Origin: Bog-473 sp963840245
GTDB lineage: Bacteria > Actinomycetota > Acidimicrobiia > Acidimicrobiales > RAAP-2
Direction: 5' to 3'
DNA: 64,000 bases
Assembly: GCA_963840245.1 (NCBI GenBank)
Contig: CAWIYI010000018.1
Coordinates: 3,347 to 67,346 of the forward strand
The position numbers were made by a program, and so were the translations under genes. Shown one piece after another: positions 8,397 to 20,292 of the stretch (positions are counted from its first letter, which is position 1; the number at the start of each line of letters is the position of its first letter). The notes below the pieces were generated by a model. It was not told the DNA's origin, ran no database searches, and saw nothing but the letters and a program-made list of their open reading frames with translations.

Positions 8397-9862
8397 CTAG
8401 AGCTCCGCGGCCCAGTCGCGGCTGCCGAGGAGCTCGGAGACCTTGGCCAGGAACAGCGACACGTAGGCGCCGTCGACGGCCCGGTGGTCCCAGCTGACGC
8501 CGAGGATCCCCGTCGAGTGGATGGCGATGGACTCGGACCCGTCGGGTTGGGTCACCACCACCGGCCGGCGGGCGATGCCGTCGGTGGCCAGGATCGCCAC
8601 CTGCGGCTGGTTGATGATCGGGACGGTGAAGTAGGTGCCGAACGGGCCGTCGTTGGTGATGGAGAACGTCCCGCCCGCGATGTCGTCCGCGTTGAGCTGG
8701 CGGCCGCGGGCCCGCTCGGCCAGGTCGCGGATGCGCCGGGCCACGCCGCGCAGCGTGACCTCCTCGGCCCGGTGGATGACCGGCACGATCAGACCCTCGT
8801 GGGACGAGGTCGACCGCGATGCCGAGGTTGACCTCGGCGTGGACGAGCAGCGAGTCGTCGACGACCGACGCGTTGAGCAGCGGGAAGTCGCGCAGCGCCT
8901 CGACCGCCGCCCGGGCGACGAAGGGGAGGTAGGTCAGCGCGAAGCCCTCCTCGGCCTTGAAGCGCTCGCCCCAGGCCTTGCGCACGCGCTCGACGCTCTC
9001 GAAGTCGACCTCGTTGGCGATGAACGCGTGGGGCGAGGTCGCCTTCGACCGCACCATGTGCTCGGCCGTGCGGCGGCGCATGTTGGAGAAGGGCACGATC
9101 TGGTCGCCGGCGGCCCGGAAGGACGCCATGGAGACCGGCGGGGCCTGCGGCGCGCGCGCCACGGGCGGGGCCGGTGCGGCCTGGACCACCGGTGCCGCGG
9201 GTGCGGCCGTGGGAGCCGTGGGCGCGCGCCGCCGGAGCAGGCGGCGGGGCCGCGGCCCGGCGCGCGTCGACCACCCGCAGCGCGTCGTCCCGGGTGATGC
9301 GCCCACCGGAGCCGGTGCCGGTGACCTCGGATTCGCTGATGCCGTTCTCGGCCAGCAGCTTGCGCACCATCGGCGACAGCACGTGGGGCCCGACGCCGTC
9401 GCCGTTGCTCTCCGCGGCGGACGCCGGCGCTGGTGTCGGGGCCGGCGCTGCTGGGTGCGGGCGCTGGCGGCGGGGGCGGCGGCGGTGCGGCTGCGTCCTG
9501 CGGGGCCGGCGCCGATGGTGGCGGGGCCGGCGCCGGTGTGGCGGGGCCGGGGGCGGCGCTGCGGCGGCTGCCGGCTCGGGCTCGGCCGCCGCCGCGGCGG
9601 ACGCGCCGTCCGACGCGGCGGCCCCGGCGCCGTCACCGATCACCGCCAGCTTCACGCCGACCTCGACCGTCTCGCCCTCGGGGACGAGGATCTCGCTGAG
9701 GACGCCGGCCGCGGGCGAGGGCACCTCGGAGTCGACCTTGTCGGTCGAGACCTCGAAGAGCGGCTCGTCGCGCTCGACCGCGTCGCCGACCGCCTTCATC
9801 CAGCGGGTGATCGTTCCCTCGGTCACCGTCTCGCCGAGCTGCGGCATCATCACGTCAGCCAA
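8397..9862 (-). CDS. sucB: dihydrolipoamide acyltransferase E2 (SucB type), frameshifted
   Basis: Core acyltransferase of a 2-oxoacid dehydrogenase complex. The N-terminal lipoyl domain has the DKVD lipoyl-lysine motif at about residue 43. An Ala/Pro-rich linker leads to a peripheral-subunit-binding domain (VRKLLAENG...GGRITRDD) and then the catalytic domain ending with HRAVDGA. The frame changes at about 9220 and 8790, and probably twice within the linker. The likely TTG start at 9862 overlaps the lpdA stop and has GGAAGGGGA 8 nt upstream. Neighbouring lpdA, lipA/B and aceE suggest it serves pyruvate dehydrogenase and possibly 2-oxoglutarate dehydrogenase too. Confidence 0.9.
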
Positions 9863-11270
9863 CGTGCAGTCCCCTTCCGGTCAACGCGAGCATGGTCTCA
9901 CCGAACGTCTCGGACAGAGACGGGTGCGGCTGGATGAACTGCGCCACCTCGTCGGGGAAGGCCTCCCAGTTGACGGCGAGGTAGCCGGCCCCGAGCTGCT
10001 CGGTCACCCAGGGGCCGCACAGGTGCACGCCCAGGATCCGCCCGGCCGTTCCGTCGGGCCGCTGCTCGGCGATGATCTTCACCACGCCCTCGGTGTCGCC
10101 GATGATCTGCGCCCGGCTGTTGCCGCCGAAGGGGTCCTTCTTGGTCACGACCGGGATGCCCGCCTCCTTGGCCTGCGCTTCGGTCATGCCGCAGAAGGCC
10201 ACTTCGGGTTGGCAGTAGATGGCCCACGGCACCTTGCCGTTGTCGACCGGCACCACCGGCTCGCCCAGCATGCTCTTCACGGCGACGATGGCCTCGGCGA
10301 ACCCGACGTGGGCCAGCTGCGGCGTGCCGGCCACGATGTCACCCACGGCGAACACGCCGTCGACACCGGTGCGCTGGTATTCGTCGGTCACCACGAAGCC
10401 GCGGCCGTCCATCTCGACGCCCACCCCGTCGGCCACCAACTCTTCGGTGCGGGGGCGCCGGCCCACCGACACGACGACCGCTTCCACGTCGAAGGTCTGG
10501 TCCCCCGCCTTCACCGTCGTCATCGTCCCGTCCTGCGACGGCGTGTGGCCCTCGACCTTCACACCCGTGACGATGTCGATGCCCCGCTTCTTGAAGGAGC
10601 GGACGAGCAGGCGGACGATGTCGTCGTCGCAACCCGGGAGGATCGTGTCGAGCGCCTCCAGGATCGTCACCTTGGAGCCGAGGTCGGCCAGGAGCGAGGC
10701 GAACTCGCACCCGACGACGCCGCCGCCGATGACCACCACCGAGGCCGGGAGCTCCTTGAGGTCGAGGAACTCGTCGGACGTCATGATCCAGCGGCCGTCG
10801 ACCTCGAAGCCGGGCAGCAGGAACGGCACCGATCCGGCCGCCAGGACGACGTTGCGGCCGACAATGACGCGGCCGGCATCCTCCCCGTCGACTACCTCGA
10901 CGCGGTGGTCCGCCCCGAGCGTGCCCGTGCCCGACAACGTGGTGACCTTGCGGCCCTTGAGCAGGCCGGCCAGGCCCTTGTAGAGCTTGTCCACCACGGC
11001 GTTCTTGCGGTCCTGGCTCACGGCGAAGTCGATCGAGACCCCTGAGATGTCGATCCCGAACTCCTTGGAGCCCTCGATCGTCCGGTACACGGCGGCCGTC
11101 TCGAGGAACTCCTTGGCCGGGATGCAGCCACGGTGCAGGCAGGTCCCGCCGACCTTGTCCCGCTCGACGATGGCGACCGACAGGCCCGCCGCGGCACCGT
11201 AGAGCGCAGTGGCGTAGCCGCCGGGACCACCGCCGATCACGACGATGTCGAACTCGTCCTCGGCTGCCAT
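9855..11270 (-). CDS. lpdA: dihydrolipoyl dehydrogenase E3
   Basis: Intact flavoprotein of 471 residues that reoxidises dihydrolipoamide with NAD+. It has the FAD motif GGGPGG at the N-terminus, the redox-active disulfide in GGTCLHRGCIP, the NAD motif GGGVVG at about residue 180, and the C-terminal HPHPSLSE block with the catalytic His and Glu. The ATG at 11270 is chosen from the usual distance to the FAD motif; longer in-frame starts add unrelated sequence. It overlaps the sucB start by 8 nt and is first in the lpdA-sucB-lipB-lipA unit. Confidence 0.92.
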   Translation of the reverse strand: MAAEDEFDIVVIGGGPGGYATALYGAAAGLSVAIVERDKVGGTCLHRGCIPAKEFLETAAVYRTIEGSKEFGIDISGVSIDFAVSQDRKNAVVDKLYKGLAGLLKGRKVTTLSGTGTLGADHRVEVVDGEDAGRVIVGRNVVLAAGSVPFLLPGFEVDGRWIMTSDEFLDLKELPASVVVIGGGVVGCEFASLLADLGSKVTILEALDTILPGCDDDIVRLLVRSFKKRGIDIVTGVKVEGHTPSQDGTMTTVKAGDQTFDVEAVVVSVGRRPRTEELVADGVGVEMDGRGFVVTDEYQRTGVDGVFAVGDIVAGTPQLAHVGFAEAIVAVKSMLGEPVVPVDNGKVPWAIYCQPEVAFCGMTEAQAKEAGIPVVTKKDPFGGNSRAQIIGDTEGVVKIIAEQRPDGTAGRILGVHLCGPWVTEQLGAGYLAVNWEAFPDEVAQFIQPHPSLSETFGETMLALTGRGLHVG

Positions 11271-11427
11271 CACCCGTCCTCTCCCTGTGTGCTCACGACG
11301 TCCGTCCGGCGCGCTCGGCCTCCCCGGAACATCCCGATCGCACTGGCGAGAGTCCTCTCCATACCCTGCACGTGACCCCTGCAGCCTACCGGTCGGGCCG
11401 CGCGCCCGAGTCCGGGACGGCCCTCGC

Positions 11428-11892
11428 TCAGCCGCTCGTCCCGGTCCCCAGGTCGGCCGCCTGCGTGGCGAGTTCGTCGACCCGGTCGTTCCAGCGGTCA
11501 CCCGAGTGGCCCTTCACCCAGCGGAAGCTGACGGCGACGTCGGGGGAGAGCGCGAGCTCGAGCAGCGGCTCCCAGAGGTCGCGGTTGGCCACCGGCTTGT
11601 TCTGCGAGTTCTTCCAGTTGCGGCGCTGCCAGCCCTCCCACCACCCGTCGGTGAAGCACTTGACGACGTAGGTCGAGTCGCTCACCACCTCCACCCCGTC
11701 CGGCGCGTCGCGGCTCAGGGCCCGCAGGGCCTCGAGCGCCGCCGTGATCTCCATGCGCTGGTTGGTGGTGCGGGCCTCGGCCCCGCTGGCGTACGCCCCG
11801 TCCGGCACGGCCCAGGCCCACCCGCCGGGGCCCGGGTTGCCCCGGCAGGCGCCGTCCGTGTAGACGACGATCGGCCCGTTCTGTGGTGGCAT
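11428..11892 (-). CDS. rnhA: ribonuclease HI
   Basis: 154-residue RNase H that cleaves RNA in RNA/DNA hybrids. The four acidic catalytic residues are visible: Asp in YTDGACRGNP, Glu in RMEITAA, Asp in SDSTYV and Asp in WNDRVDEL. The WKNSQNKPVAN segment matches the handle region of bacterial type HI enzymes. It is divergent from aceE with only 64 nt between the two start codons, so the two promoters must overlap. No functional link to the dehydrogenase genes is expected. Confidence 0.92.
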   Translation of the reverse strand: MPPQNGPIVVYTDGACRGNPGPGGWAWAVPDGAYASGAEARTTNQRMEITAALEALRALSRDAPDGVEVVSDSTYVVKCFTDGWWEGWQRRNWKNSQNKPVANRDLWEPLLELALSPDVAVSFRWVKGHSGDRWNDRVDELATQAADLGTGTSG

Positions 11893-11944
11893 CACAAATG
11901 TGTAACACCCGCGACCGGTGGTCCTGGTGCTCCCCTCCTGCCGG

Positions 11945-11950
11945 TACCGT
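11945..11950 (+). promoter_or_regulatory. -10 hexamer TACCGT of aceE
   Basis: TACCGT followed by 6 nt and the ATG at 11957. This leaves no room for a leader or ribosome-binding site. Confidence 0.5.
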
Positions 11951-11956
11951 GGGGCA

Positions 11957-14662
<2,706 letters not shown>

Positions 14663-14668
14663 GCCGCG

Positions 14669-14989
14669 TCAGGCGGAGAGCAGGGCGACGAACGCGGCGA
14701 GCGCCTCCTCGGCGCCGTCGGGCACCGCCAGGACGAGCGTGCGCCGGTCTGCTTCGAGCGCGATGGACACGTCGAAGAAGGCACAGCACCGCTTCTCGCG
14801 CTGGGCCAGCGCGACCGCAGCGGCGAGGGCGCCGTCGGAGTCATCCAGCACCAGGCGCACCGTCGTGGCGCCGGCCTCCACCGCCGCGACCGAGGCGGCG
14901 ACGAGCGCACGCCACTCCTCGGCCCGCTCCCCGAGTGCCGCCCCGTCGAGGCTGCAGGCGATCGGCACGGCGTCGCGCCCGGGTGTCAC
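14669..14989 (-). CDS. hypothetical protein, 106 residues, with CCAFF motif
   Basis: Small alpha/beta protein with IACSLDG at the N-terminus and a central REKRCCAFFDVSIAL block containing a vicinal Cys pair at about residues 68-69. Similar sequences occur widely as uncharacterised actinobacterial proteins, sometimes near thiol- or metal-related genes. The paired Cys suggests thiol chemistry or metal binding, but this is inference. The GTG start overlaps the stop of the DinB-like gene (GTGA), so the two are coupled. It is convergent with aceE. Confidence 0.6.
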   Translation of the reverse strand: MTPGRDAVPIACSLDGAALGERAEEWRALVAASVAAVEAGATTVRLVLDDSDGALAAAVALAQREKRCCAFFDVSIALEADRRTLVLAVPDGAEEALAAFVALLSA

Positions 14990-15495
14990 CGGCGCTGCGC
15001 CGCCACCAGCGCGTCCCGGGTGAGCTCCATCTGGCCGAGGTGCTGGAACAGCTCCTCGAGGATGTGCAGCAGCACCGCGCCCTTGGTCTCGGTGTAGGGC
15101 ACGGGGTCGTCGGGGTCCCGGCGCACGTTGGCCGGCCGGTCGGCGGCGTCGAGGCCGACGATGTCGTCGCGCAGGCGCCGGCGGGCGAGCTCGGTGCGCC
15201 GCAGCAGCCCGGCCACCTCGCCGCTCGCCGTGAACTCGGCGGCCCGGTCGCGCTGGACGGGGCGCTCGGCCACCGTGGCCCCGCCCCAGTACTCCAGGAC
15301 ACCGAGGCAGTGGGTCAGGATGGCGTAGGCCGAGTTGGCGTCGCGGAACGGGGGACGCCGGTTGGCCAGGTCGTCCCCGAGCTCCTCGACGATGGCCGCC
15401 ATCCCGCCCAACGCCAGGTCGACGAACCACAGGTAGTCGCTGGCCGCGACGGCGACCGGCGCCAGCCCCTCGCCGTCAGTGGGCGACCCAGGCAT
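14986..15495 (-). CDS. DinB/DUF664-like four-helix protein
   Basis: 169 residues with the helical pattern of the DinB superfamily. Possible metal-binding His residues occur in ILTHCLGVLEYW (about residue 62) and LLHILEELFQHLGQMELTRD (about residues 145-153). In actinobacteria such proteins include mycothiol-dependent enzymes and the actinobacterial DUF664 group. The likely start at 15495 overlaps the Rrf2 gene by 20 nt, and the stop overlaps the CCAFF gene. Specific activity cannot be read from sequence. Confidence 0.7.
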   Translation of the reverse strand: MPGSPTDGEGLAPVAVAASDYLWFVDLALGGMAAIVEELGDDLANRRPPFRDANSAYAILTHCLGVLEYWGGATVAERPVQRDRAAEFTASGEVAGLLRRTELARRRLRDDIVGLDAADRPANVRRDPDDPVPYTETKGAVLLHILEELFQHLGQMELTRDALVAAQRR

Positions 15496-15928
15496 CCGGG
15501 TCCGTGACGAGCTTCTGGACGTGCGCGGGGAGCTTGCCCGAGATCACGTCGGTCAGCGTGATCTTCTCGAGCACCGAGCGGAGGCTGGCCCGGACGGCGA
15601 CCCAGACCTGCTGGAGGTTCTCGGCCGCGCCGTCGTAGCTGGTGGCCTCCGGCCGGTAGCCCCGCACCTCGGCCAGCGGGCCGTCCAGGGCGCGGATCAC
15701 GTCGGCGATGGTGATGGCCTCGGGCCGGCGGGCGAGCCGGTAGCCGCCCTCGGCGCCCCGCTGGCTGGCCACGACGCCGGCCCGGCGGAGGTCGGCCAGG
15801 ATGGCCCCGAGGAAGCGGGGCGGCAGCCCCTGCTCCCCGGCCAGGTACTCGGCGGTCTGCGGCGTCCCGGCCGCCGCCAGGGCGAGGAGGGCCCGGATGC
15901 CGTAGTCCACCTTGGCCGGGATGTGCAT
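15476..15928 (-). CDS. Rrf2 family transcriptional regulator
   Basis: 150-residue winged-helix regulator beginning MHIPAKVDYGIRALLALAA. It has the recognition helix PPRFLGAILADLRRAGVV and the wing GGYRLAR typical of IscR/NsrR/RirA-like proteins. The region between wing and C-terminal helix (EVRGYRPEATSYDG) contains no Cys, so the iron-sulfur ligands of IscR or NsrR are absent. Rrf2 proteins often control Fe-S assembly, and the suf genes lie 4 kb away, but the link is inference. The hexamer CAGACT lies 6 nt before the ATG. Confidence 0.8.
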   Translation of the reverse strand: MHIPAKVDYGIRALLALAAAGTPQTAEYLAGEQGLPPRFLGAILADLRRAGVVASQRGAEGGYRLARRPEAITIADVIRALDGPLAEVRGYRPEATSYDGAAENLQQVWVAVRASLRSVLEKITLTDVISGKLPAHVQKLVTDPDAWVAH

Positions 15929-16001
15929 GGCGAGAGTCTGCCCGCGCCGGGCGCCGCGGTCACTTCCGGTTCGGGCCGGGCGCCGTGCCAAGATCTTCCC
16001 C

Positions 16002-16599
16002 ATGGCACGATCGCGCTCCACATCACCGGCGACGACGAGGCGGACGCGGTCCTGAGCCGCGACCCGCTGGCCCTGCTGATCGGGATGGTGCTGGACCAGC
16101 AGGTGACGATCGAGAAGGCCTTCTCCTCGCCCGCCGACCTGCTGCACCGCCTCGGCACGAAAGGTCCGCTCGACGCGGCGGCGATCGCCGCCATGGATCC
16201 CGAGGAGCTCGCCGCCATCTTCCGGGAGCGGCCGGCCCTGCACCGCTACCCCGGGTCGATGGCCGGCCGGGTCCAGGCCGTCTGCCGCGTCGTGGCCGAC
16301 GAGTACGGGAACAAGGCCGACGCCATCTGGACGGGTGTGGGCAGCGGCGCCGAGCTGATCGGCCGGCTGCGCGCCCTGCCGGGGTTCGGCGAGCAGAAGG
16401 CCAAGATCTTCGCCGCGCTGCTCGGCAAACAGCTCGGTGTGCGCCCGGAGGGGTGGCAGAAGGTCACCACCCCCTACGGCAAGCCCGGGAGCTCCCTCTC
16501 GGTGGCCGACATCACCGACCCCGAGAGCCTGGCCAAGGTCAGGGCCACCAAGAAGGCGATGAAGGCCAAGGCCCGCCCGGCGCCGGCGCCGGCCCGTGA
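16002..16599 (+). CDS. HhH-GPD base-excision repair protein, ends uncertain
   Basis: About 198 residues of the HhH-GPD family annotated as base-excision DNA repair proteins. The body begins IALHITGDDEAD, contains PLALLIGMVLDQQV and the hairpin segment RALPGFGEQKAKIF, and ends in a Lys/Ala-rich tail. The body frame has no in-frame start near its N-terminus; an ATG at 16002 in another frame gives the expected N-terminus after a one-base slip. A TGA at 16597-16599 overlapping the thiE GTG is the probable stop, again one frame off. Catalytic activity is not assigned. Confidence 0.65.
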
Positions 16600-17246
16600 G
16601 CCGAGGGCCCGACCTCTCGGAGCGCCGCCTCTACCTCTGCACGCCGGACCGGCCGGACCTGGCCGCCTTCCTCGGCGCCTGCATCGAGGGCGGGGTGGAC
16701 GTCGTCCAGCTGCGCGACAAGGAGCTCGAGGCCAGGCCGCTGCTGGCCCGGGCCAAGGTCGCGGCGGCCGTGTGCCGCGACCACGGCGTGCCCTTCGTGC
16801 TCAACGACCGGCCGGACCTGGCGCTCGAGGTCGGGGCCGACGGGGTCCACGTCGGCCAGGACGACGCGCCGGTCTCGCTGGCCCGGCGCATCCTCGGCCC
16901 CGACGCCATCGTCGGGCTGTCGACCCACCGCCCGGCGGACCTCGAGGGCGCGGCGGGCCAGGAAGTCACCTACATCTCGGCGGGGCCGGTGGAGGCGACG
17001 CCGACCAAGCCCGGCCGCGCCGGGACCGGGCTGGGCTACGTCACTCGGGCCAGCGCATGCTCCAGTGTTCCGGTCTTCGTGACCGGCGGCGTGACGCCGG
17101 AGAAGATCGGTGCTCTGACGGCTGCCGGTGTCCGCCATTTCGTCGTTGTGCGCTATCTGACCCAAGCCCCCGACGCTCGGTCCGCCGCACGGGCGCTGCG
17201 CGCCGCGATCGATCGAGCGTTGAGGAGTGCGCCCTCTCCGGCCTGA
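16596..17246 (+). CDS. thiE: thiamine-phosphate synthase
   Basis: 216-residue TIM-barrel enzyme joining HMP pyrophosphate and thiazole phosphate to give thiamine phosphate. Family blocks are in order: DVVQLRDKE, LNDRPDLALEVGADGVHVGQ, STHRPADL, YISAGPVEATPTKPGR (diphosphate loop) and VFVTGGVTPEKIG. The GTG at 16596 overlaps the presumed stop of the repair gene. No TPP riboswitch is expected or seen at this internal position, and no other thi genes are in the window. Confidence 0.9.
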   Translation: MSRGPDLSERRLYLCTPDRPDLAAFLGACIEGGVDVVQLRDKELEARPLLARAKVAAAVCRDHGVPFVLNDRPDLALEVGADGVHVGQDDAPVSLARRILGPDAIVGLSTHRPADLEGAAGQEVTYISAGPVEATPTKPGRAGTGLGYVTRASACSSVPVFVTGGVTPEKIGALTAAGVRHFVVVRYLTQAPDARSAARALRAAIDRALRSAPSPA

Positions 17247-17609
17247 CCTCCTGACCTCCTGTCGGAGGACGCTCGCGTCGATCGACAGACGCTCAACCGT
17301 CGACTTCGCACGGCGGGGCTGACCTCCGGCCGTTCTCTCCATGCCAGCGGCTTCACGTCCACCCGGCCGGCATCAAGCCCTGCGTCGCGCGCTGGCGGTC
17401 CCGCGGATCGACCGACCAGACGATCCGGCCGGTGCCGCCAAGACGTGCCCAGCCTCTGCGCCGGATCGACCTCCAAAACTCTAAACGGTTGTGTTTATAG
17501 TTTTGGATGAGAGACGGCAGACCGCTCTCGCCAGGGGCGTGAGCGCCCTGGCCCCGGCACCCCATCGAAGGGTCGCAGCCCGCTCATCGCCGGCGGAGTT
17601 CTGCCCCGT
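17247..17609. other. intergenic stretch with an AT-rich palindrome
   Basis: Between the convergent thiE and hydrolase genes. Reading frames here give Arg/Pro-rich translations without family features. The notable content is the inverted repeat at 17472-17507. Confidence 0.5.
17472..17507. repeat. 15-bp inverted repeat with 6-nt spacer
   Basis: Left arm 17472-17486 and right arm 17493-17507 pair at 14 of 15 positions, around the spacer GGTTGT. The element is strikingly AT-rich for this DNA. It could fold as a hairpin (convergent-gene terminator without a T-run) or be a protein-binding site. Confidence 0.7.
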
Positions 17610-18360
17610 CTAGTGCCGGCGCTCCAGCCAGCCCACCAGAATGGCGATGACCCGGGGGTCGGCCCGGAGCCAGTGGCCGGCGCCGTGGACGACGTGCAGC
17701 TCCGAGGGCCCGGTGGCCGCGTCCGCCAGGGCCCGGGCGTCGGCCAGCGGGACGTCGGCGTCGTCCGAGCCGTGCACCACGAGCAGCGGCCGGCCCTTGA
17801 GCAGCGCGGCGTCCTCCATCGGGTGCAGGACGGAGAGCTCCTTGGCCCAGGTGTCGACGGAGGCCGGGAACCCGGGCGACGTGACGACGCCGGTCTGGCG
17901 GCAGCGGGCCAGCAACCGCTCGGGGTCGGCGGCCAGCGGGGCGAGGTCGCCGGGCGTGCCGAGGCAGGCCACCCCGGCGACGCGCTCGTCGCCGGCGGCC
18001 AGGTGCAGCGCCAGCACGCCGCCGAACCCGAAGCCGACGATCAGGCGGGGGGCCGCCTCGGGGATCTCGCTCGAGGCCAGGAAGGCCAGGTCGTCCAGCC
18101 AACCCAGCGCGGAGAAGTCGCCGGCCGACTCGCCGGCGCCGCGCAGCGCCGCCGTGACGACGCGCCAGCCCGACTCCCGGGTGAGGCGGTCGGCCAGGGC
18201 CGGATAGGTCAGGGCGACGTCGGCCGCCGCGCCCTTGGGCCGCGGCAGGTCGTGGCAGAGCACGACGTGGCCGTGCACGGGCGCGCCCTCGCTGGTGGCA
18301 CTGGCGTAGGTGGCCAGGTCCCCCGCCGGCCCGCGGCCGGAGCCTGAATGGCCCCGGCAT
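17610..18360 (-). CDS. alpha/beta hydrolase-like protein lacking the nucleophile, one frameshift
   Basis: About 249 residues resembling dienelactone-hydrolase and lipase-type alpha/beta folds. It has an early HDLPRP loop after a VVLC strand, the elbow GFGFGG at about residue 105, an Asp in HGSDDADVP and a His in GAGHWLR. The elbow has Gly where Ser or Cys should be, so a classical hydrolase mechanism is unlikely. The ATG at 18360 lies one base after the acyl-CoA dehydrogenase stop. The frame changes near 18325 at a run of five C, probably an error. Confidence 0.65.
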
Positions 18361-18361
18361 G

Positions 18362-19478
18362 TCAGATGCCGATGCGCTGTGCCAGCAGCTCGCGGTGGTA
18401 CGAGGGGTCGCCCAGCAGCAGCTCCGAGGACTTGGCCCGCTTGAAGTAGAGGTGGGCCGGGTGCTCCCAGGTGAAGCCGATGCCACCGTGGATCTGGATG
18501 TTCTCCGCCGCGGAGTGGAAGTAGGCCTCCGAGCAGTACGACTTGGCCAGGCTGGCCACGACGGGCAGCTCGTCGGAGTCCTCGGCTGCGGCCCAGGCGG
18601 CGTAGTAGGCGGCCGACTTGGCCGACTCGACCTCGAGCAGCATGTCGGCGCACTTGTGCTTGATGGCCTGGAAGCTGCCGATGGGCCGGCCGAACTGGAT
18701 CCGCGTCTTGGCGTACTCGACCGACGCAGTCGAGCACGCGCTGCGCGCCGCCGACCTGCTCGGCCGCCAGCGCCACCGCGGCGAGGTCGAGCGTCTTGGA
18801 CAGGCCGGGCTCGGCGCCGCCGTCGGCGCCGATGAGGGTGGCCGGCACCTCCGCGAACTCGAGCCGGGCCTGCTTGCGCGTCTGGTCCATCGTCGGCAGC
18901 GGCGTGCGCGTCAGGCCCGGTGCGTCACCGGGCACCGCGAAGAGCGAGACGCCCGCGCTGGTGCGGGCGGCCACGATGATGAGGTTGGCCACGTGCCCGT
19001 CGATGACGAACATCTTGTGGCCGTTGAGGACCCAGCCGTCGCCCTTCTGCGTGGCCGCGCACTCGATCCCGCTGAAGTCCCACTTCCCGTTGTCCTCGGT
19101 GATGGCGAGCGTCCCGATCGTCTCGCCCGAGGCGATGCCGGGCAGGTAGCTCTTCTTGGCCTCGTCGTCGCCGGAGGTGAGCAGCGCGTTGGCGGCCAGC
19201 GCCACCGACGAGAAGAACGGCGCACACAGCAGGGCGGCGCCCATCTCCTCGAGCACGACGAGCAGCTCCACGTAGGTGAAGCCCGAGCCGCCGAACTCCT
19301 CGGGGATGGTGAGCGACTGCAGGCCGAGCTGGTCCGCCATCTGGCTCCACACGGCGGGGTCGTACCCCTCGGTCGTGTCCATCAGGCGACGCACCTCGGT
19401 CTCGGGCGACTTCTCGGCCAGGAACCGGCGCACCGCGGCGCGCAGCTCCTCCTGCTCGTCACTGAAGGCGAAATTCAT
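18362..19478 (-). CDS. acyl-CoA dehydrogenase, one frameshift
   Basis: FAD-dependent acyl-CoA dehydrogenase of about 371 residues. N-terminal part MNFAFSDEQEELR, central FAD/substrate region (GTLAITEDNG, DGWVLNGHK), and a C-terminal helical domain with IQIHGGIGFTWEHP. The frame changes near 18735, between the segments AQRVLDCV and DMLLEVESAK. The catalytic base cannot be placed with certainty. AGGAG precedes the ATG at 19478. It is coupled to the downstream alpha/beta protein. The short, divergent sequence resembles the FadE-type enzymes of actinobacterial lipid or steroid catabolism. Confidence 0.85.
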
Positions 19479-19624
19479 GCCAAGGCTCCTCTGCCTCTTG
19501 TGCCTCTGCCCCCGGCAGCCGGGCCGGCGGTGCGTCGCTTGGTCTACCAGACACGGGGGCGGCGCGACCAGACGCCTCCCGGCTCCGTGCTCAACGGACG
19601 ACTCAGCTGTGCCACGCTGGGACC

Positions 19625-20242
19625 ATGGGACAGCTGGAGCAGATCTGGAGCGACGGTGCCGCCGAGGTCCACCAGATCGTGGTGGGACCGATGGACAACA
19701 ACGTCTACATCCTGCGTTGCCGCCGCACCGGTGACGCCATGCTCATCGACGCCGCCAACGAGCACGAGGAGCTGCTGGAGATCTGCCGGCAGCTGGGCGT
19801 GAACCAGGTGGTGGAGACGCACGGGCACTGGGACCACATCCAGGCCGTGCCCGCCGTGCGCGAGGCCGGCATCTCGGTCGCCGTGACCAGCGCCGACGCG
19901 GGCATGCTGCCCAGCTACGACCTCATTCTCGAGGACGACGAGCAGCTCAGCGTGGGCGACCTGCGCCTCAAGACGCTGGCCACCCCGGGCCACACCCCGG
20001 GCTCCATCTGCTTCGCCGTCGAGGGCACGAACCTCCTGTTCACCGGCGACACCCTCTTCCCGGGCGGCCCGGGCAACACGTCGTTCGAGAACGCCGACTT
20101 CGACACCATCATTCAGTCCATCGACCGCCGCATCTTTGCCAGGTTCGGCCCCGACACCCTGGTCCTGCCCGGCCACGGTGACGCCACCACGGTCGGGAAC
20201 GAGGCTCCTCACCTGGGCGAATGGGTCGAGCGAGGTTGGTGA
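19625..20242 (+). CDS. MBL-fold metallo-hydrolase (glyoxalase II-like)
   Basis: 205-residue metallo-beta-lactamase-fold protein. The di-metal motif is THGHWDH at about residue 60, with further ligands His in TPGHTPGS, Asp in FTGDTLFPGG and His in VLPGHGD. This pattern is that of hydroxyacylglutathione-hydrolase-like thioesterases, which in actinobacteria may act on mycothiol or other thiol adducts. It is divergent from the acyl-CoA dehydrogenase gene and 80 nt upstream of sufC. Confidence 0.82.
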   Translation: MGQLEQIWSDGAAEVHQIVVGPMDNNVYILRCRRTGDAMLIDAANEHEELLEICRQLGVNQVVETHGHWDHIQAVPAVREAGISVAVTSADAGMLPSYDLILEDDEQLSVGDLRLKTLATPGHTPGSICFAVEGTNLLFTGDTLFPGGPGNTSFENADFDTIIQSIDRRIFARFGPDTLVLPGHGDATTVGNEAPHLGEWVERGW

Positions 20243-20292
20243 GGACCGCCGCGGGGAGTCCGCCGGAGCCGTCCCGGCGGCCTGTACCGGAA

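Noticed and set aside
16596..16620. TPP riboswitch at thiE
   Set aside because: thiE starts inside the end of the upstream gene, with no leader to hold one.
17472..17507. dif / XerCD site
   Set aside because: The 6-nt spacer fits, but the arms do not match the actinobacterial dif arms I know.
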